From Isoetes taiwanensis (Eukaryota > Streptophyta > Lycopodiopsida > Isoetales > Isoetaceae): 64,000 nucleotides of DNA. The position numbers and the translations under genes are program-made. Below are positions 1-12,059 of the stretch, one piece after another (position 1 is the first letter of the stretch; every line of letters begins with the position of its first letter). The stretch lies in contig JAJEKV010000008.1 in assembly GCA_021234155.1 (NCBI GenBank), forward strand, positions 7,468,445 to 7,532,444. The letters run 5' to 3'. The notes beneath the pieces were generated by a model, which ran no database searches, had not been told where the DNA came from, and saw nothing but the letters and a program-made list of their open reading frames with translations.

Positions 1-526
1 AGAAAATGAACTGTCAAACGTTGTTAGAGAGAACCCATAATTTTGATTGATTCAGCGGGCTTTGAACCCCATTGGAACCCAATGTTCATTCTCATATAAA
101 TAAACGAAAAACAAATATAATAGCCCGAATTCATTAAATCCATTAGCGTATAAATCGGAGAATTACATTGCCTTGAAATAACTATTGGATCGGTTTCTAA
201 ATGCCACAGAACATAAAGCGGTAAATTTAGCAGCTTCTAATATGAAGCTAATTTTAATTGCACATTCTGCCCTGCAATGTTCTATTCTATGTACGTAAAA
301 ACAGGGTGAATATTCTACTGCGTCCACTTGTTATGCCGTGACACGTAACATTAATTCTTTTAAAAAATATTGAATGAAAATCAACTCATGTTTGTTTCAC
401 ATTTTTACTCTACGTTCTTCTTTTTCAGCGACAGTTTCACTGAACAATTTGCATTTTCACCTTGCATTCCATCCAATTTCAACCTACAGAATATCTTTCA
501 CCCTGATTTCACGTTGCATGAATGTC

Positions 527-612
527 CTGGAGGCAAGGATTCCGGCGTGTCTGCGGTGCCTCCATATTGCCGTGCATTGGCACTTCTTGCACGCCAGAAT
601 CCTTGCCTCCAG
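527..612. ncRNA. Candidate miRNA-like stem-loop (unproven)
   Basis: Two 23-nt arms (527-549 and 590-612) are reverse complements with a single mismatch and are separated by about 40 nt. The loop has a further short stem, GTGCC pairing with GGCAC. Size and arm length resemble a plant miRNA precursor, but a small fold-back transposon would look the same. I do not recognise either arm as a conserved plant miRNA. On the minus strand the single mismatch becomes a G-U wobble, which slightly favours that strand if it is transcribed. Overlapping short ORFs have no recognisable protein content. Confidence 0.35.
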
Positions 613-1467
613 ATCCTTCTTGTATACAGTTTTGTATGCGACAACTTGAACATAAATATATTAGTTGCTAGATCAGTCAAGGGAAGAGCTGATTTAGACA
701 TCAATTCCTAAGAAACATTGTGAGCATATGGGACTCTATGCTGCATCCAAGACCTTTCTAGAAAGATAGAATTTATAGCAGACATAAAGATACTCCATGA
801 TTGGATTTATATACAGCTTAGAAGTTATGAATGAGACTATTTATTTCATATTAGGCTAGGCTAGACAAACACCACTTAAACTTGTCACTACCCAAAGTTG
901 CCAAGTAGAAGTTTAGACGGATTCAGAAAGCCAAACTCTTTGTGCTCCATGTGCAAATTGCATGGTCAAAATTGAAAATGTCTTTTTAAGAACGATGATG
1001 GAGCCACAAATATAGAATTCCTAAATTTTGAACCCATTGTGGCATAAACATCTTCTAACGAAGTGGTGAAGAGTTAAATCAAGTCCTCTAGAAGGTGTTC
1101 TTTAAGTGGCCATACAAAAATTTGACAAATGTAGCCATCTCATGTAGGTCCAATAGATAGGGCAATGACTATTGTATAATGATCTGGAGCAATATATAAG
1201 AATACTTTAAAACTATTGTTGGTTGTCTTTCAGGGTTGAATAGCATTGTGTGACCCAATAGCAAAAACATCAAGAATGCTAATGCAAACGATGTTGCTAA
1301 CATCAAATACACATTTGATAGTAATTGACAATGGGTATGGACATTTAGTGATGGGCATACGGTAATACTTATTTAACTCTAAGCTATCATTTATCGAGAG
1401 TCGAGAATACACCGATGAAGACAAAAAACAGAGGGTGCGGGTGCTTTCTTGACTCGCGAGTCGAGAA

Positions 1468-2330
1468 TCACCTTGGTGTAGGCTGAGTAAAATACCTTAT
1501 GTAGCTGGCACTTGCTGCTATTGTATTCTGACAGTGGCTAATGTTGGCAAGCTCGGTGGGTGGAGTATCTGCTAAGAGAACTCTGCACTCCCATTTGGAA
1601 TGCCGATCCTTAATCCTCTGTGGGACCTCCTTTTCTATCTGCAACACTTGTTCTGCCCTCATGGAATGCTAGCCATCCACAACCCAGAACCTCACGTCTT
1701 TGACCTTCAGGTCTGCCTCAGTGCTCCACCTGAACAACTCACCTATAGCTCTGCTGAATGGTATAACGTCCGCAGGCATTGGATCCATAACAGAATGATG
1801 CACCATGAGGTTCAGAATCTCTAGCATGTGAGCTGGATTAAATTCGTGGTTGAAGAGGACCGCATCACCAGTGCAAACCTTCAACCATCTTATGTCCGGT
1901 AGCAACTTGTGGCCAATCCCCAGTGGATAAAACTGAGCCAGGTGCTTCATCTTTTGGGCCCCCTCTGCGACTTCTTTATTTGGTCATTTGGATCCAAGAA
2001 CTAGGAGTCTACCATTTCGTCATCTTCCGCATCAGAATCCTCTGGAGAGCTTTCAGTTTCTCCACTTGCACGCTTCTCTGGATTTTTATCCCTCTCAACA
2101 ACATCCTTCGTAACTGTTGAGTGCTTTAAAGTCTTAAACACGTTGGATGTGAACATCCCTGTGTTAAAGAGCTTCTCCCTCACCCTAGAAATCTCCATTC
2201 CGAGCTCCCTTGGAGTGAGCATTCCAGCCTCCTTCATCCCTTCCAAATCCTTCCAGTCCAAGTCTGGCAATTTAGAGGCGCCGACTTTTTGTCAGTCCCC
2301 TTGGCCTTGCTCATCGATGTAGAAGAATAA
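1468..2330 (-). pseudogene. ParB-like-fold (VVDG-HS) protein relic
   Basis: Three minus-strand pieces read as one decayed coding region. An acidic segment at 2001-2270 (ESSPEDSDAEDDEMVDS) is followed by a frameshift and a segment starting at 1950 (MKHLAQFYPLG). That segment ends in VVDG, an in-frame TAG at 1669-1671, then HSMRAEQVLQIEKE in the same frame to 1468. The stop falls inside a motif of the form VVDG-x-HS-x-x-A, which recalls the substrate-binding motif of ParB/sulfiredoxin-fold proteins (GxHR-like). A similar motif, YILSGNHSIAAAQ, occurs at about 33290. Such proteins are often multicopy in plant genomes. The family assignment comes from the motif only. It is not functional as read. 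Confidence 0.35.
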
Positions 2331-2954
2331 TTGGAGACTAAAATTTCCTGGTGTGGTAGAATTTTCCCTTCAACGCGTCTTCCACATACAAAGTAACATG
2401 TCTTGGATCTGGGGCAGCAACAGAGAGGACCACACCGACCTTCTTATACTTGTCGCTGGAACTTCTTTTATCCCTTTGCCAGAAAAACAGATCTTTTTCT
2501 TTCCCACAAGATGTTACTTCGACATGCCACTAGCAATCTGCAGGGGTTTCCAGCAGCTCTGTCTCCAATCCTTCAAGGACGAAGAATAGAATTCTACCAG
2601 TGATGACGAGTGTCTCTGGCATAAATGCTGCAAGGCTAAAATATCATCAAAACAAGTAGACGAATCGAATTAAAATTGAGAATTTATAGGGAGGCATGGT
2701 CTTTCGCTTCTTCGTTCCACTAGAACCCGACTCCAATCCGGTGCCCTGCTTCTTTATTGGAGTCGTCATGCTTGATGCTGACGCAGTCTCTTGCTGCTCA
2801 AATTCCCTTCTAAACTTAGCCTCTTCCGGGACTTTGTGATTTTAGGACTGCACATGAAAAACAGGTTCCGGCGTGTTCTTAAATTTGAAATTAAGGGCAT
2901 GCAATCATTCAAGGGAAAAAATCGGGCTAAAGGGTACAACACGGCCATCTTTAG

Positions 2955-2986
2955 CCCCCCCCCTCCCCTCCCCTCCCCTCCCCTCC
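2955..2986. repeat. C-rich (CCCCT)n microsatellite
   Basis: A run of Cs followed by about five CCCCT units. Any ORF crossing it is a low-complexity artefact. Confidence 0.9.
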
Positions 2987-3178
2987 AAAATACTAATTCG
3001 CTTTTACATTTCGAGGGACTAAGTGTATCGGACGCAGAGGAGTTTATCGGGCGCATATTTTATCAGGTTAGCAGCCGGAGGCCGAGAGAGATTCCGAACG
3101 ACTTCTCGGCATTGCGCCACAACGTTGTAAGCTCCTAACTGCGGTTTAGTCTGTATCTCCGTCTAACTGAGTGTTCTG

Positions 3179-3430
3179 TTGAAACTAGATGAGTTTATCG
3201 ACGTACGCAGGGCCAAGGTAGCAGCGGGAGATGAGCTCGAGGACACGGGCACTCTTCACTGCAGCGCCATGGAGAAGGGATACATAAGAATCGCTTTAAC
3301 ACAAGTTTTTGATGTAGATGCCTTATTAATGAGGCCGACAGAAGAAGCAAAGACCTTTAGAGAGGTTGGGGGATCTGTGATACAATGGCCTAAAGAATAC
3401 TTGCGTGAGTGTTTACCACTGTTTTATTAG
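3179..3430 (+). pseudogene. DUF8039-like transposon-associated fragment
   Basis: An 83-codon segment whose centre reads GYIRIALTQVFDVDALLMRP and ends near VIQWPKEYL. That order (hydrophobic strand, 'LMRPT', 'WPKEYL') resembles the small C-terminal DUF8039 domain found in plant proteins linked to En/Spm-type transposons. No transposase core is visible beside it and no splice structure can be set with confidence. It sits 2 kb upstream of another transposon-type relic on the same strand, so both may derive from one element. Tentative. Confidence 0.25.
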
Positions 3431-3675
3431 GGTGCTTGTTTCAGAGATCCTATTAGGTATGTTAGACTTGTTTAGAATGTGGAACTGCTCGAAAGCTCGC
3501 TCGATTGGTTGTTTTCTTGTTGAGCATATTTCAGCGTCGAGACACTCTCTGGATTGAGAGATGCTGAGCAAGGGAGCAAACAATCGGAGTAACTCGCGAA
3601 GAGCTCCATGTTTTGGTTTTGGTTGGAATGCATTCCTCCTGTGGTTAGTCGCAGAGGCCTCTACCCAGTCTGAGC

Positions 3676-4045
3676 CCCTCCCCTTCGCAATATTTGATGA
3701 AGATGGTTCGAAGAAGAGTGGCTCAGACTGGCTAGAGGCACCTGTGACTCGACATTGGAGAATGCACTAGAGCTTGGGCAGGTCAAAGGGCGGATGTGGG
3801 ATAAGCAGTTAACTTTGCATTGCTGTGTGTGAGACTCGAGGGCTCGAGAAAGCCCCCCACCCCTTTGCAATATTTGAGGAAGATGGTTCGAAGGAGAGTG
3901 GCTCTGACTGGGTAGAGGCACCTCCGACTCGATACTAGACAATGCGAGCTTGGGCAGGACAAGGGAGGATGTGAGATAAGTAGTTTGCATTGATGTGTCT
4001 AAGACTCGATGGCTTTCTCGACGCGCGAGTCGAGAAAGCCCCCCA
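3676..4045. repeat. 180-bp direct tandem duplication (2 copies)
   Basis: The sequence around 'GCAATATTTGATGAAGATGG' near 3686 recurs 180 bp downstream (near 3866) with scattered substitutions. Each unit also carries the 'GCTTGGGCAGG' and 'GACTCGA' words. The second copy leads into a cluster of TCGACTCGCGAGTCGA palindromes. Confidence 0.8.
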
Positions 4046-4200
4046 GCCCTCCTTATGGCCCTCTCGACTCGCGTATCTACTATGCGACCATCAAGACTGA
4101 GCCCCTATCCTCAAAGATGCTAGAGTAGAGGGATCCAGTCTGGATGGCCGCATTCTCGACTCGCATTTTAAGAATAAGGGGGAGTAGACTACTGAGGCAT

Positions 4201-4220
4201 TCTCGACTCGCGAGTCGAGA
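4201..4220. repeat. Perfect 20-bp palindrome, best of a local family
   Basis: TCTCGACTCGCGAGTCGAGA is a perfect palindrome. Near-copies lie at 1449-1467, 4014-4036, 4247-4266 and 7981-8000, usually followed by A-rich sequence or by AAGCCCCCCA. Function unknown. Confidence 0.8.
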
Positions 4221-4999
4221 ATAAGAGTGTTTGCTGGGTGAGGCATTCTCAACTTGCGAGTCGAGAATTCAGAGTAAGAACCTGTGCTTGCGGAGTGAGA
4301 AATTCACGACTCGTGCAGATTTGCTGGAAGAAGACGCAGGTTCCATGTCTGATTCCTTGCTTACACAGGCACTTGGAAATCAAGAATAGAGGTTTGTCGG
4401 GCTGGAAATTGTATCAGGGGATAATAAGATCCTCTAAATACTATAAAGGGAAGAAGGAAGTAAGAATATAGTAAAGCACATGGAAATAACATGATAAATG
4501 GTAAAAATAGCCACTTTCTTCTTAGACTATAGCTGCCTTTGAAGGACTCGATCTGCGCGAAAACTTCGGCATTGGATGCGTCATGATCCATCGACCAGGC
4601 GGCTGTCATAAGAATAGGTCGCTCTGCTGTTCGTCGGTCGATCGCCCAGCAAGTTCCGGTTTGCAAAAAAAAACAAAACATGATGAAGGAGTGCGACAAA
4701 CCAAGGGGGATGAATCTAAACAGAGGAAGGGGATGAGTGCAGTTATTTCTGGCTGCATCCTTGATCCTCGAAAAAGTGCCTCAATGAATGTCTGGCACGT
4801 ATAGGCCATGTCTGGCGTGACGTGGGTGTCCGGAATGCTGACATGGCCACGTCAACAGTCGCTGAGGAATTGACACGTGGCCACAAGAATATATTATGGT
4901 TCCATGGTTTTAATATTTATGGTCATATATATGGTTATGATATTTGGTTATGATATGTTATATGGTTTTAATATTTATGGTTATATGGTTACATATACA

Positions 5000-5040
5000 A
5001 GAAACTTATCGCGGCGGCCAAGGCCGCCGCGAACGTTTCT
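5000..5040. mobile_element. Miniature CACTA-like hairpin
   Basis: AGAAAC-ttat-CGCGGCGGCC-aa-GGCCGCCGCG-aac-GTTTCT is an almost complete hairpin. It is preceded by ATACA, giving 'TACAAGAAACTTATCGCGGCGG'-type sequence. CACTA (En/Spm) termini commonly read CACTACAAGAAA. A related head, 'ATTACAAGAAATTTATCGC', occurs at 37031-37049. I read both as terminal remnants of one CACTA-derived miniature family. No target-site duplication was found. Confidence 0.45.
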
Positions 5041-5597
5041 CTTCCCCAACTCATCTATACATGCTTAACGATGTTGTTATGGATCGCTTGGAAAATATAC
5101 ATGTTTGCCAATAATTTCGTTAGAACAATATGTTGTTTTATTGGTAAAATGATATGCTAGACATGATTATCTCTCAACATAGAATCATTAAATGAATTTG
5201 TTATCACATAGGTTAAATGTAAAGCCATGCCAATCTTTAGCTTGTGAGATAAGTGTGATGCTATATGTATGGCTCATCATAATGCAATTGGTGACATACC
5301 ATATGGACACATGGGCATGGAAGTCTTGACACATGGGCATGGAAGTGGCACCTATGGTCATTTTGTGCTTGATCTATGGAGGGATGATCCGAATTTCCAT
5401 ATGAGTTCTATTTTCAAGTGCTTGAGAACACTAGAGAGAGGATCGATAGAAGGGAGGAGGTATTCTCCCTCAGCCCCCATTTTTTGAGGCTTTGATGGAT
5501 GATCAATCGTTCTGTTACCAAAGGCAGATAAAGGAGCTCACATTCAAGGTGTCGAAAGAAACAAGGAGGACTTGGGATGAGTTCCCCTTACTTGAGA

Positions 5598-6858
5598 AAC
5601 AACTGCAAGAGGAGCTATATGTTCAATTGGACAACTGTTGGAAAGAAAACAAGAATAGATAGATATTTATGGCAATGCCATACTTGACAGCAGTGGGAGT
5701 ATTCAAGATTGTGAAGGTGGGGTTCATGATGGTTGGGCATACGCATGATGATATAGATGCATTCCTCGGAACTTTCTCTACCAAGCTCAAGAAAGAAAAT
5801 GTGACTAGTGTCCCTGAACTAATGGATGTGTCTGAGAGCTGCATTGACCCCAACCCAATGGCTTTCTTGATGGATGAGGTTGCAGATTGAAAATATTTGT
5901 CGAGGGATACTTGCTAGATGGTAAGGATCAGTTGACAGGACGCATAAAGCCACTTCAGTTCAAGTTTTGGATCAAGGATGGAATATCGATCATGCAATAT
6001 AAGTGGAGACCAGGTGATAAGTTATGGATGCATGCACAAGGAATCGAGTTGTGGCAAGGGGAGGCTACAGGTGAAGTTCTTATTCCTAGAGGGCAGCCAA
6101 AACCACTTCCACCCTTCAAGATTGTTAAAGACTCTAGCCAACTAGTGAAGGGCATCAAGGAGTATATAACGCACTAGGAGGATGTTCGAATTGGAAAGCA
6201 CACCTCCACACTGAAGAAAAATCACATGAACTTCCTAATCAATTATTAAGAGAAAGTTGTGGCATCCTTAGAAACAGAACAGCCATGTGGGGGGGAGCTG
6301 AGAGACGGGTTCTTACCAGAGTCTAGATGGGAGGGTTCTCATGGAACAAGCACATTTAAGAAAGTTGACTTGGGTCCTAACAATGGCTTCAAGTGGTTTG
6401 TGGGAAGCAAGGCCTCAAAGCCGAAGTGGTTTGATCTTCCCGAGTGGGATCCTTTTGAGGACATAAAGGAAGGATACTTTGTGCTAGTAAGGCCTGACAA
6501 TGAGGATTGTCCAATATGGTTAGGGATGGCACTCTCTGATGTTACCACCACCATGTCTGATGGAGACGAGTTGCCTCCTGGATTCCAAATTCAATATTGG
6601 GAGCCCATTGGAAGGCACAAGAAGGGCAACTTGAAGGAGCAATACACCAACTGTTGGGAGAAGAAGTGGAGGGCAAATCATACTGATCCTCAAAGGAGGG
6701 AATTGGTGGAATGTGTGGTATGGTCATATCCAGCTTGTCACATTTCAAAGGACAAGACCCACAAAATCCTCAGACGGGAGATGGACAAAGCCATGAGCAA
6801 CCTCTACTATATGAGGGTAGATAATATTGAGAAGCTTGAAAACTTTCTCAACTCGTAG
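5598..6858 (+). pseudogene. DUF7869-like transposon-encoded protein relic
   Basis: The first part reads VQLDNCWKENKNR, a TAG stop at 5660-5662, and then from 5669 VGVFKIVKVGFMMVGHTHDD, the characteristic 'LDN...ENKN' and 'GHTH-D-D' motifs of DUF7869 proteins (nuclease/transposase-like in my reading). A frameshift at about 5887 leads into a frame running to 6175, then TAG and TAA stops. A long open segment from 6259 to 6858 follows (199 codons, containing WFDLPEWDPFEDIKEGYFVL and a W-rich region). The two stops, the TAG and the frameshift mean it cannot be translated as it stands. The long open C-terminal stretch suggests fairly recent decay, or undetected introns. Confidence 0.55.
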
Positions 6859-7236
6859 TTTGTAAAATTGATGAGGAAAACAAGTGACCCAGTTCTTGGT
6901 GTGTGATGTGTAATTCTATTCAAGCAGTCAATTCAAATTTTTTTTTCTTTTAGTATGAGTTCCATTTTTAGCATGAGACCCAAACGTCAGAATCTGGCCC
7001 ACTTTAATTAAATGCGCCTTATGCGCTAGTTTCATCATCCTCGGAGTCACCTTCAGAGGAATTTGAATATATTTCTCCATTCCTACGACGAAATCAGGAA
7101 CAAGATTCTGAAAAAACTCTAGCTTCGGGCTCAAAATCAGATTTCACAATAAAAAAACAATGAAACGGATTCAGGATTCCAACTCTAGATCCCGAGGTAG
7201 ATTACTGGTTGGAGCTTTAATTGGGATCCAGAGGTG

Positions 7237-7860
7237 CTGGCTTGTAAATTTCATATCAATGGAGCCCTAGCATTGTACCAAGATAGTGAAGTCTCTAAGT
7301 TCAACACCTTGCATAAGCCCTAAAAACGCAGAATAAGATGGTATATCCTCGGCCCCAAGCACAAGCTACTGTTGATTGGTGCATCAATCGGGGGTTCAAA
7401 GTGGCCATCTGGAGTTCGATGGCGAATATTATGAATGTTCTCGCTGTACTCAAGCTGCCTGTGATGACATTTAAGTTTCTATGAGGCAATGAAAGATGGG
7501 ATCACGTGATGGACCTAAATCCAGATATCACAAAAGGAACCTATTACGGTGAAGAAGCTCCAACACATCTATGAAGTGTGTCAGAAATACAACACACACA
7601 ACACTATTATCGTAGACGATAGCATCTATAAGTGTTATCACAACTCGGATAATGTGATTATTGCCAAAACTTATAGACCTGAAGAGTTTGAAACATATGA
7701 GTAGATCTCGCTTAAACTGATTCCTGTCTGGGCTGAGTCACAGTTTTCAATCCTTGTGGTGGACATTTTGAGGAATTATCCAGAGCTGAAGGAGGTTGAT
7801 GAAGAAAGCAGTGAGATCATGAGAGTGATGGATAAGAAATTTTATGGTAAATTACTTGAA
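7237..7860 (+). pseudogene. FCP1-like (NIF) phosphatase domain relic
   Basis: Two frames together give the core of an FCP1/NLI-interacting-factor HAD phosphatase. First comes WCINRGFKVAIWSSMANIMN (about 7376-7435, the 'VAIWSS' strand of the fold). After a frameshift near 7545 comes IYEVCQKYNTHNTIIVDDSI, carrying the conserved 'VDDS' acidic motif, followed by NVIIAKTYRPEEF. The N-terminal DLDGTL nucleophile motif is not visible and several stops occur. Functional members dephosphorylate the RNA polymerase II tail or related substrates. Downstream, 8165-8520 holds further short open stretches in the same orientation that I do not recognise. Confidence 0.45.
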
Positions 7861-8895
7861 TGAAACAATTCTTATTGTTGCTAGAACATTATGCGAAATG
7901 TGGCCAAAATATTTTATGTATTATATTGTATAATGTTTTGTGTACAAAAGAAAAAGTGTGATGTGTTGCAAGGTATTTTATCAACTCATGAGTCGAGAAA
8001 GTGCCTATTTACTCAAAAATACAAATATGTGAACCATGTGGAATATGTATATTATGTGAGTCACCTGAATGAAATGAAGAGTCTTCTGACTTTTGCGACT
8101 TCTGTTAATTTTTTTTGCTAATAGCACGTAATTACTAATTATAACATTCTCCTATTTTAGGTGACAAGGAGTCCAGTGCACTTCTTACTCAGAACACATT
8201 CTTATGGGGCTTTGGAATACATTGAAAAGTCAATGCAAGTATTACAGAAACACAAGGGATCCTGATGAAAAGAAGAAGATTTCTCAACTCCATGAACCGC
8301 AGAGGATCCTGCAAGCATTGCATGACATCTTTGAAGAAGCATTTTTTACTCAGACATTGAAGAATCGATGCGACAGGGGAGTGGCGAGATCGGTTGGATG
8401 GGCCAGCGGGGTGTCCCATGAAGCACCTCCTCGTGGAACTTTCCAACGTCTTCACGTTGCTCCAAAAACTTGGAGAAGGTCGGAGAGAACTTCAGGCATT
8501 GTTCCACTTAGGTGATCTGTGTGTGAAGAGGGTGTAATAGTTGTGATAGCACAACCGCCATGACTTTTTCGTCCCTGTTATTGTGCCACATATTCTAAAC
8601 GAGGTGACCTGGACTATCACAATCGTTGGATCTGTCAATCCTACGGCCCAAATTGTATATTGGGGCCTTTGGGCACCTCTTGTTTCGCGTATGGTCATTT
8701 ATGATTGGGGGCCCTATGATTTTGAAATATGAAATACGAGTTCGCTTAAGGTTTTGATGGAATATCGAGTCTCTATACATCTTCGCCTAAGGTTTTAGAA
8801 TATGAATTATGGAGGCTCGAACCTCTACCAAAATAACTTAATGTCCTAATAAGACTACTTTCACCAATATAATTAGTGAGCGAACATGATTATTT

Positions 8896-9108
8896 TTTAT
8901 CTTCAATCTTTGTTTTTTTTTATAACAACCCATTCAATTGTTTTGGGGATATGGTTTGTGGTTTCATGGATTGTTATTTTTACATCCCTATCAAATCCCC
9001 TTTATCTTTAATCTATGTTTTTTTTATAACAACCCATTCAATTGTTTTGGGGATATGGTGTATAGTTTCAGGAATTGCTATTTTTACATCCATATCAAAT
9101 CCCCTTGG
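8896..9108. repeat. 105-bp tandem duplication
   Basis: Two head-to-tail copies beginning 'TTTATCTTYAATCT', each containing 'ATAACAACCCATTCAATTG' and 'GGGGATATGG'. They differ at scattered positions. Protein-like reading across them only reflects the repeat. Confidence 0.9.
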
Positions 9109-9209
9109 AACCCCCTGTTATTGTGCTACATATTGATGCTATTATTTATGAATCAAGATTCATTGAAGACTAGCACTTTGTTTGGAGAAAGTAAACTATG
9201 TCATTGATT

Positions 9210-10950
9210 TTAGATATATTTATTAGTTCCTCGACTTGCCATCCAAGAAAAAGAGGTCATTTGTATTCCTTAAATTTTTTATTCACACAAGAAAAAGCTT
9301 CTTCTCGAACAAAAATGGGGTTTGTAATGGGGTCTAAAATGAAATAATAGAGTTCCGAAAAAAAGTGGGAATTGCATGAGTTCCATTTAATGTGATGCGT
9401 CTTAATAACTTGGTTAGTTTATTAGAATCGATAAGGGGTGCAAGATTAGTAGCTTAAGCTATGGAATACCAAAATGCATCCTATTGCCTTCTCAAGCACA
9501 ACTTACCAGTATACATAGAGATATCTAGAGAATGTGTTCTTTGGCTCAACCCAATCCCAAGAATCCAATAGAATCCAACTGAACTATCTTCTCTAGGTTA
9601 TTCAGGATACTTTGGCACTGGCTTATGCAACTGTTTGGTTTTTTTATGCAAGCACACTTAGATAATTCTACAGCAACGCTAAAGGTTAGCAAGCGAGTTC
9701 TCAAGGTATTTGCAACTGTGGATTAGACTATCAAGTAAAGCTGTGATCTTTTATGAAAGAATGTATCTCCTTTTATAATATATTGACCTTCTGCTGAAAG
9801 GACTGGCTTCTACAATAATCTCTGCAGATTAGCCTTTTAACTATTAATTTGGACATAACTAACTATGGCGGTACCTGCTAAGATGTCTCCAGCCATCAAG
9901 GATTTGAGTCAACCACCTTTGTTGGTTCACAAGTTCAATTCCAGATAAATATCAATTATAGGTATAGCTATGTGTTGTTGGATCTTTAAATAATCCACGT
10001 TATTATAGTGATCCAACTCCCATTCTTTGAATTTGCTGATGTCCTTTGTCCTTATAATTCTATCACAATTGTTTTGGCGTCGCGCAAAACGTCATGGTTT
10101 GTATATGATTGTGTTGTTGTATTTGTATGAGGGTATGCCAGTAGTACTTTTAGAGCGCGTGAAGTATTTCTAGTTAGTTTGCACTCAAAACCTATGGTTT
10201 TGGCATGCACACGTGCATGTATACATGCAATGCATGCATGTTGAGCACCTCTTTTACTTTACATCATGCAAGGCACATGCTTACTTTCTTTTTATAATCA
10301 TGGTTCAATCCCATGAGTCCACCATCGTCAAATGCGACTTATTTTTTGCAAGTTTTAGTTAACTGTCAGTTTCAAATATGGCATTAACCTAAAGGTTGTA
10401 AAGCTCATTGTACACATGTGCAGGCGTATGCACCAAATCCTATAACTTATTAAAGGATGATTTTAAAAGCTTTATATCAAGGCTGAATAGGGCATTGTAG
10501 TCTTACGTATGTGTTTTAAACATACCCAAAAATAGTGCCTCCCTCTTTAGAAAGATAAAAAGCATGCAAATTAGGTAAGGATCCCTAGAATTGTAATGTT
10601 GACTCTATAGCTATTACTTCTTTATGCTCGAGAAAAAACTGCTATATTGTTGCTTAAATATCACATTGGGTGTTTGTGGACTTAGAGCGTTTAGGAAATA
10701 GATCGATAAATATTTGTAGAAGATAAGACATTTGATTGAAATATTACTAGCTATAATAAGTTTTTAAAGTCATCAGTGCAATGTTGTGTGAATTCCATTC
10801 CGACAAAATTACTGCACAGATAAATCAATGTTAATTGCATCATCTGCAAGAAATTGCAAGAAACTACATGAATTAGAATATCATATTCTGGATAATATAT
10901 TTTGGTTCCTTCGGGAATGTTTTTTATTGACATATCAGATTCCCAACCAG
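9210..10950. other. No gene seen; A+T-rich unique DNA
   Basis: No ORF with recognisable content, no rRNA or tRNA, and no long repeat. The only local structure is a TGCATG-rich stretch at 10203-10243, with several short palindromes such as GCACACGTGC. Confidence 0.6.
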
Positions 10951-11090
10951 TCTGGCTCCCCGCTCACTCCTGAAGGTTGCCTATAAATTGCAGACCGGGG
11001 GTGTTATAACATACTGAATATGAGACAAAAGTTTAAAAAATCAAAAGTAATCTATCATTTCAAGGATGTCATTCCCATCAAAATTAAAAA

Positions 11091-11116
11091 TAGAATAGAA
11101 TAGAATAGAATAGAAT
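11091..11116. repeat. (GAATA)n microsatellite
   Basis: Five tandem TAGAA/GAATA units. Confidence 0.9.
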
Positions 11117-11577
11117 ATGTTTTTAAAGAGAAGAGAGTTGATAAAACCACCCCAAATAGTATACAACTCTGATGAGGCTAACTTGTCCTTGTACATTTGC
11201 TGCAAGGATAACGTGACCACGAACAAAAAGAACGAATATAGCATTGAATTTCTAGTAATTATGAGATGAATTCGTGATGCATTTATAACACAATCAGTCA
11301 GTTCTAAAATGAAAGCTAAGTTTTTCATAATGCATGCTCATGCAAAATCAAAGTGCAAGAGGCACTTAAAGTTTTTTACTCTCCAAGGTCTCCGGCTTTC
11401 AGGTTGAGCTTAGCTCTAAACCTATCTCAGCCTTCGAATTTAAAATCTCCCACACCCTTGGCCTTCAAATCAGAATATACAATACATATGCCTAGTTCTC
11501 CACATTCATGCAACCAAAACAAGGTGCTGCGCACGGAGGGTTGCCCTCCGTGACCCGAGAGTGAAATGGCTTAAATC

Positions 11578-11660
11578 ACACTTCAAAGTCATGTTTTTGA
11601 GCATATACTGACATATACTTGGAATATGCCACAAACCCACATGGATGAGGGTAAATATAA
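11578..11660 (-). repeat. Dispersed CATATGC repeat, partial copy
   Basis: Contains 'AGCATATACTGACATATACT' and 'CCCACATGGATGAGGG', matching the fuller copies at 18040-18155, 22178-22315 and 35697-35830. The outer 'GGGTTGCCCC' half is lost here. Confidence 0.6.
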
Positions 11661-11731
11661 TATAGCTGGCATAGGATCTGTAAGACCACAAGGAAAGCTA
11701 TACCTCAAAGCCAATCAACTCTCAGTCTCCA

Positions 11732-11753
11732 GGATGGATGGATGGATGGATGG
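11732..11753. repeat. (GGAT)n microsatellite
   Basis: Five GGAT units in tandem. Confidence 0.9.
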
Positions 11754-11921
11754 AGCTAAAAAAAGGTAGCAGTTAAAAGAGCAGCCAAGCCAGTTGAAAC
11801 TTTTGGCATAAGATGAAGTTTAAACTTTTTGTGGCATGCGATGTAGTTCTTGTTTTCCTGGCAGTGGAAATGGCATTAACTATATCTACCACATGGACTT
11901 CATCCGCCCATCGCAAGACTT

Positions 11922-12059
11922 AAGGTCCTAGGTGCCGCCCATATATGAGCAAGTTCAAAATTATAACTTACTCTTGCAGCTCCATGCACACAAGGTCCTA
12001 GGTGCCGCACATATATGAGCAAGCTCAAAATTATAACTTACTCTTGCAGCTCCATGCAC
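11922..12059. repeat. 70-bp tandem duplication
   Basis: 'AAGGTCCTAGGTGCCGC' starts each of two copies (11922 and 11992), with only a few differences over the full unit. Confidence 0.9.
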
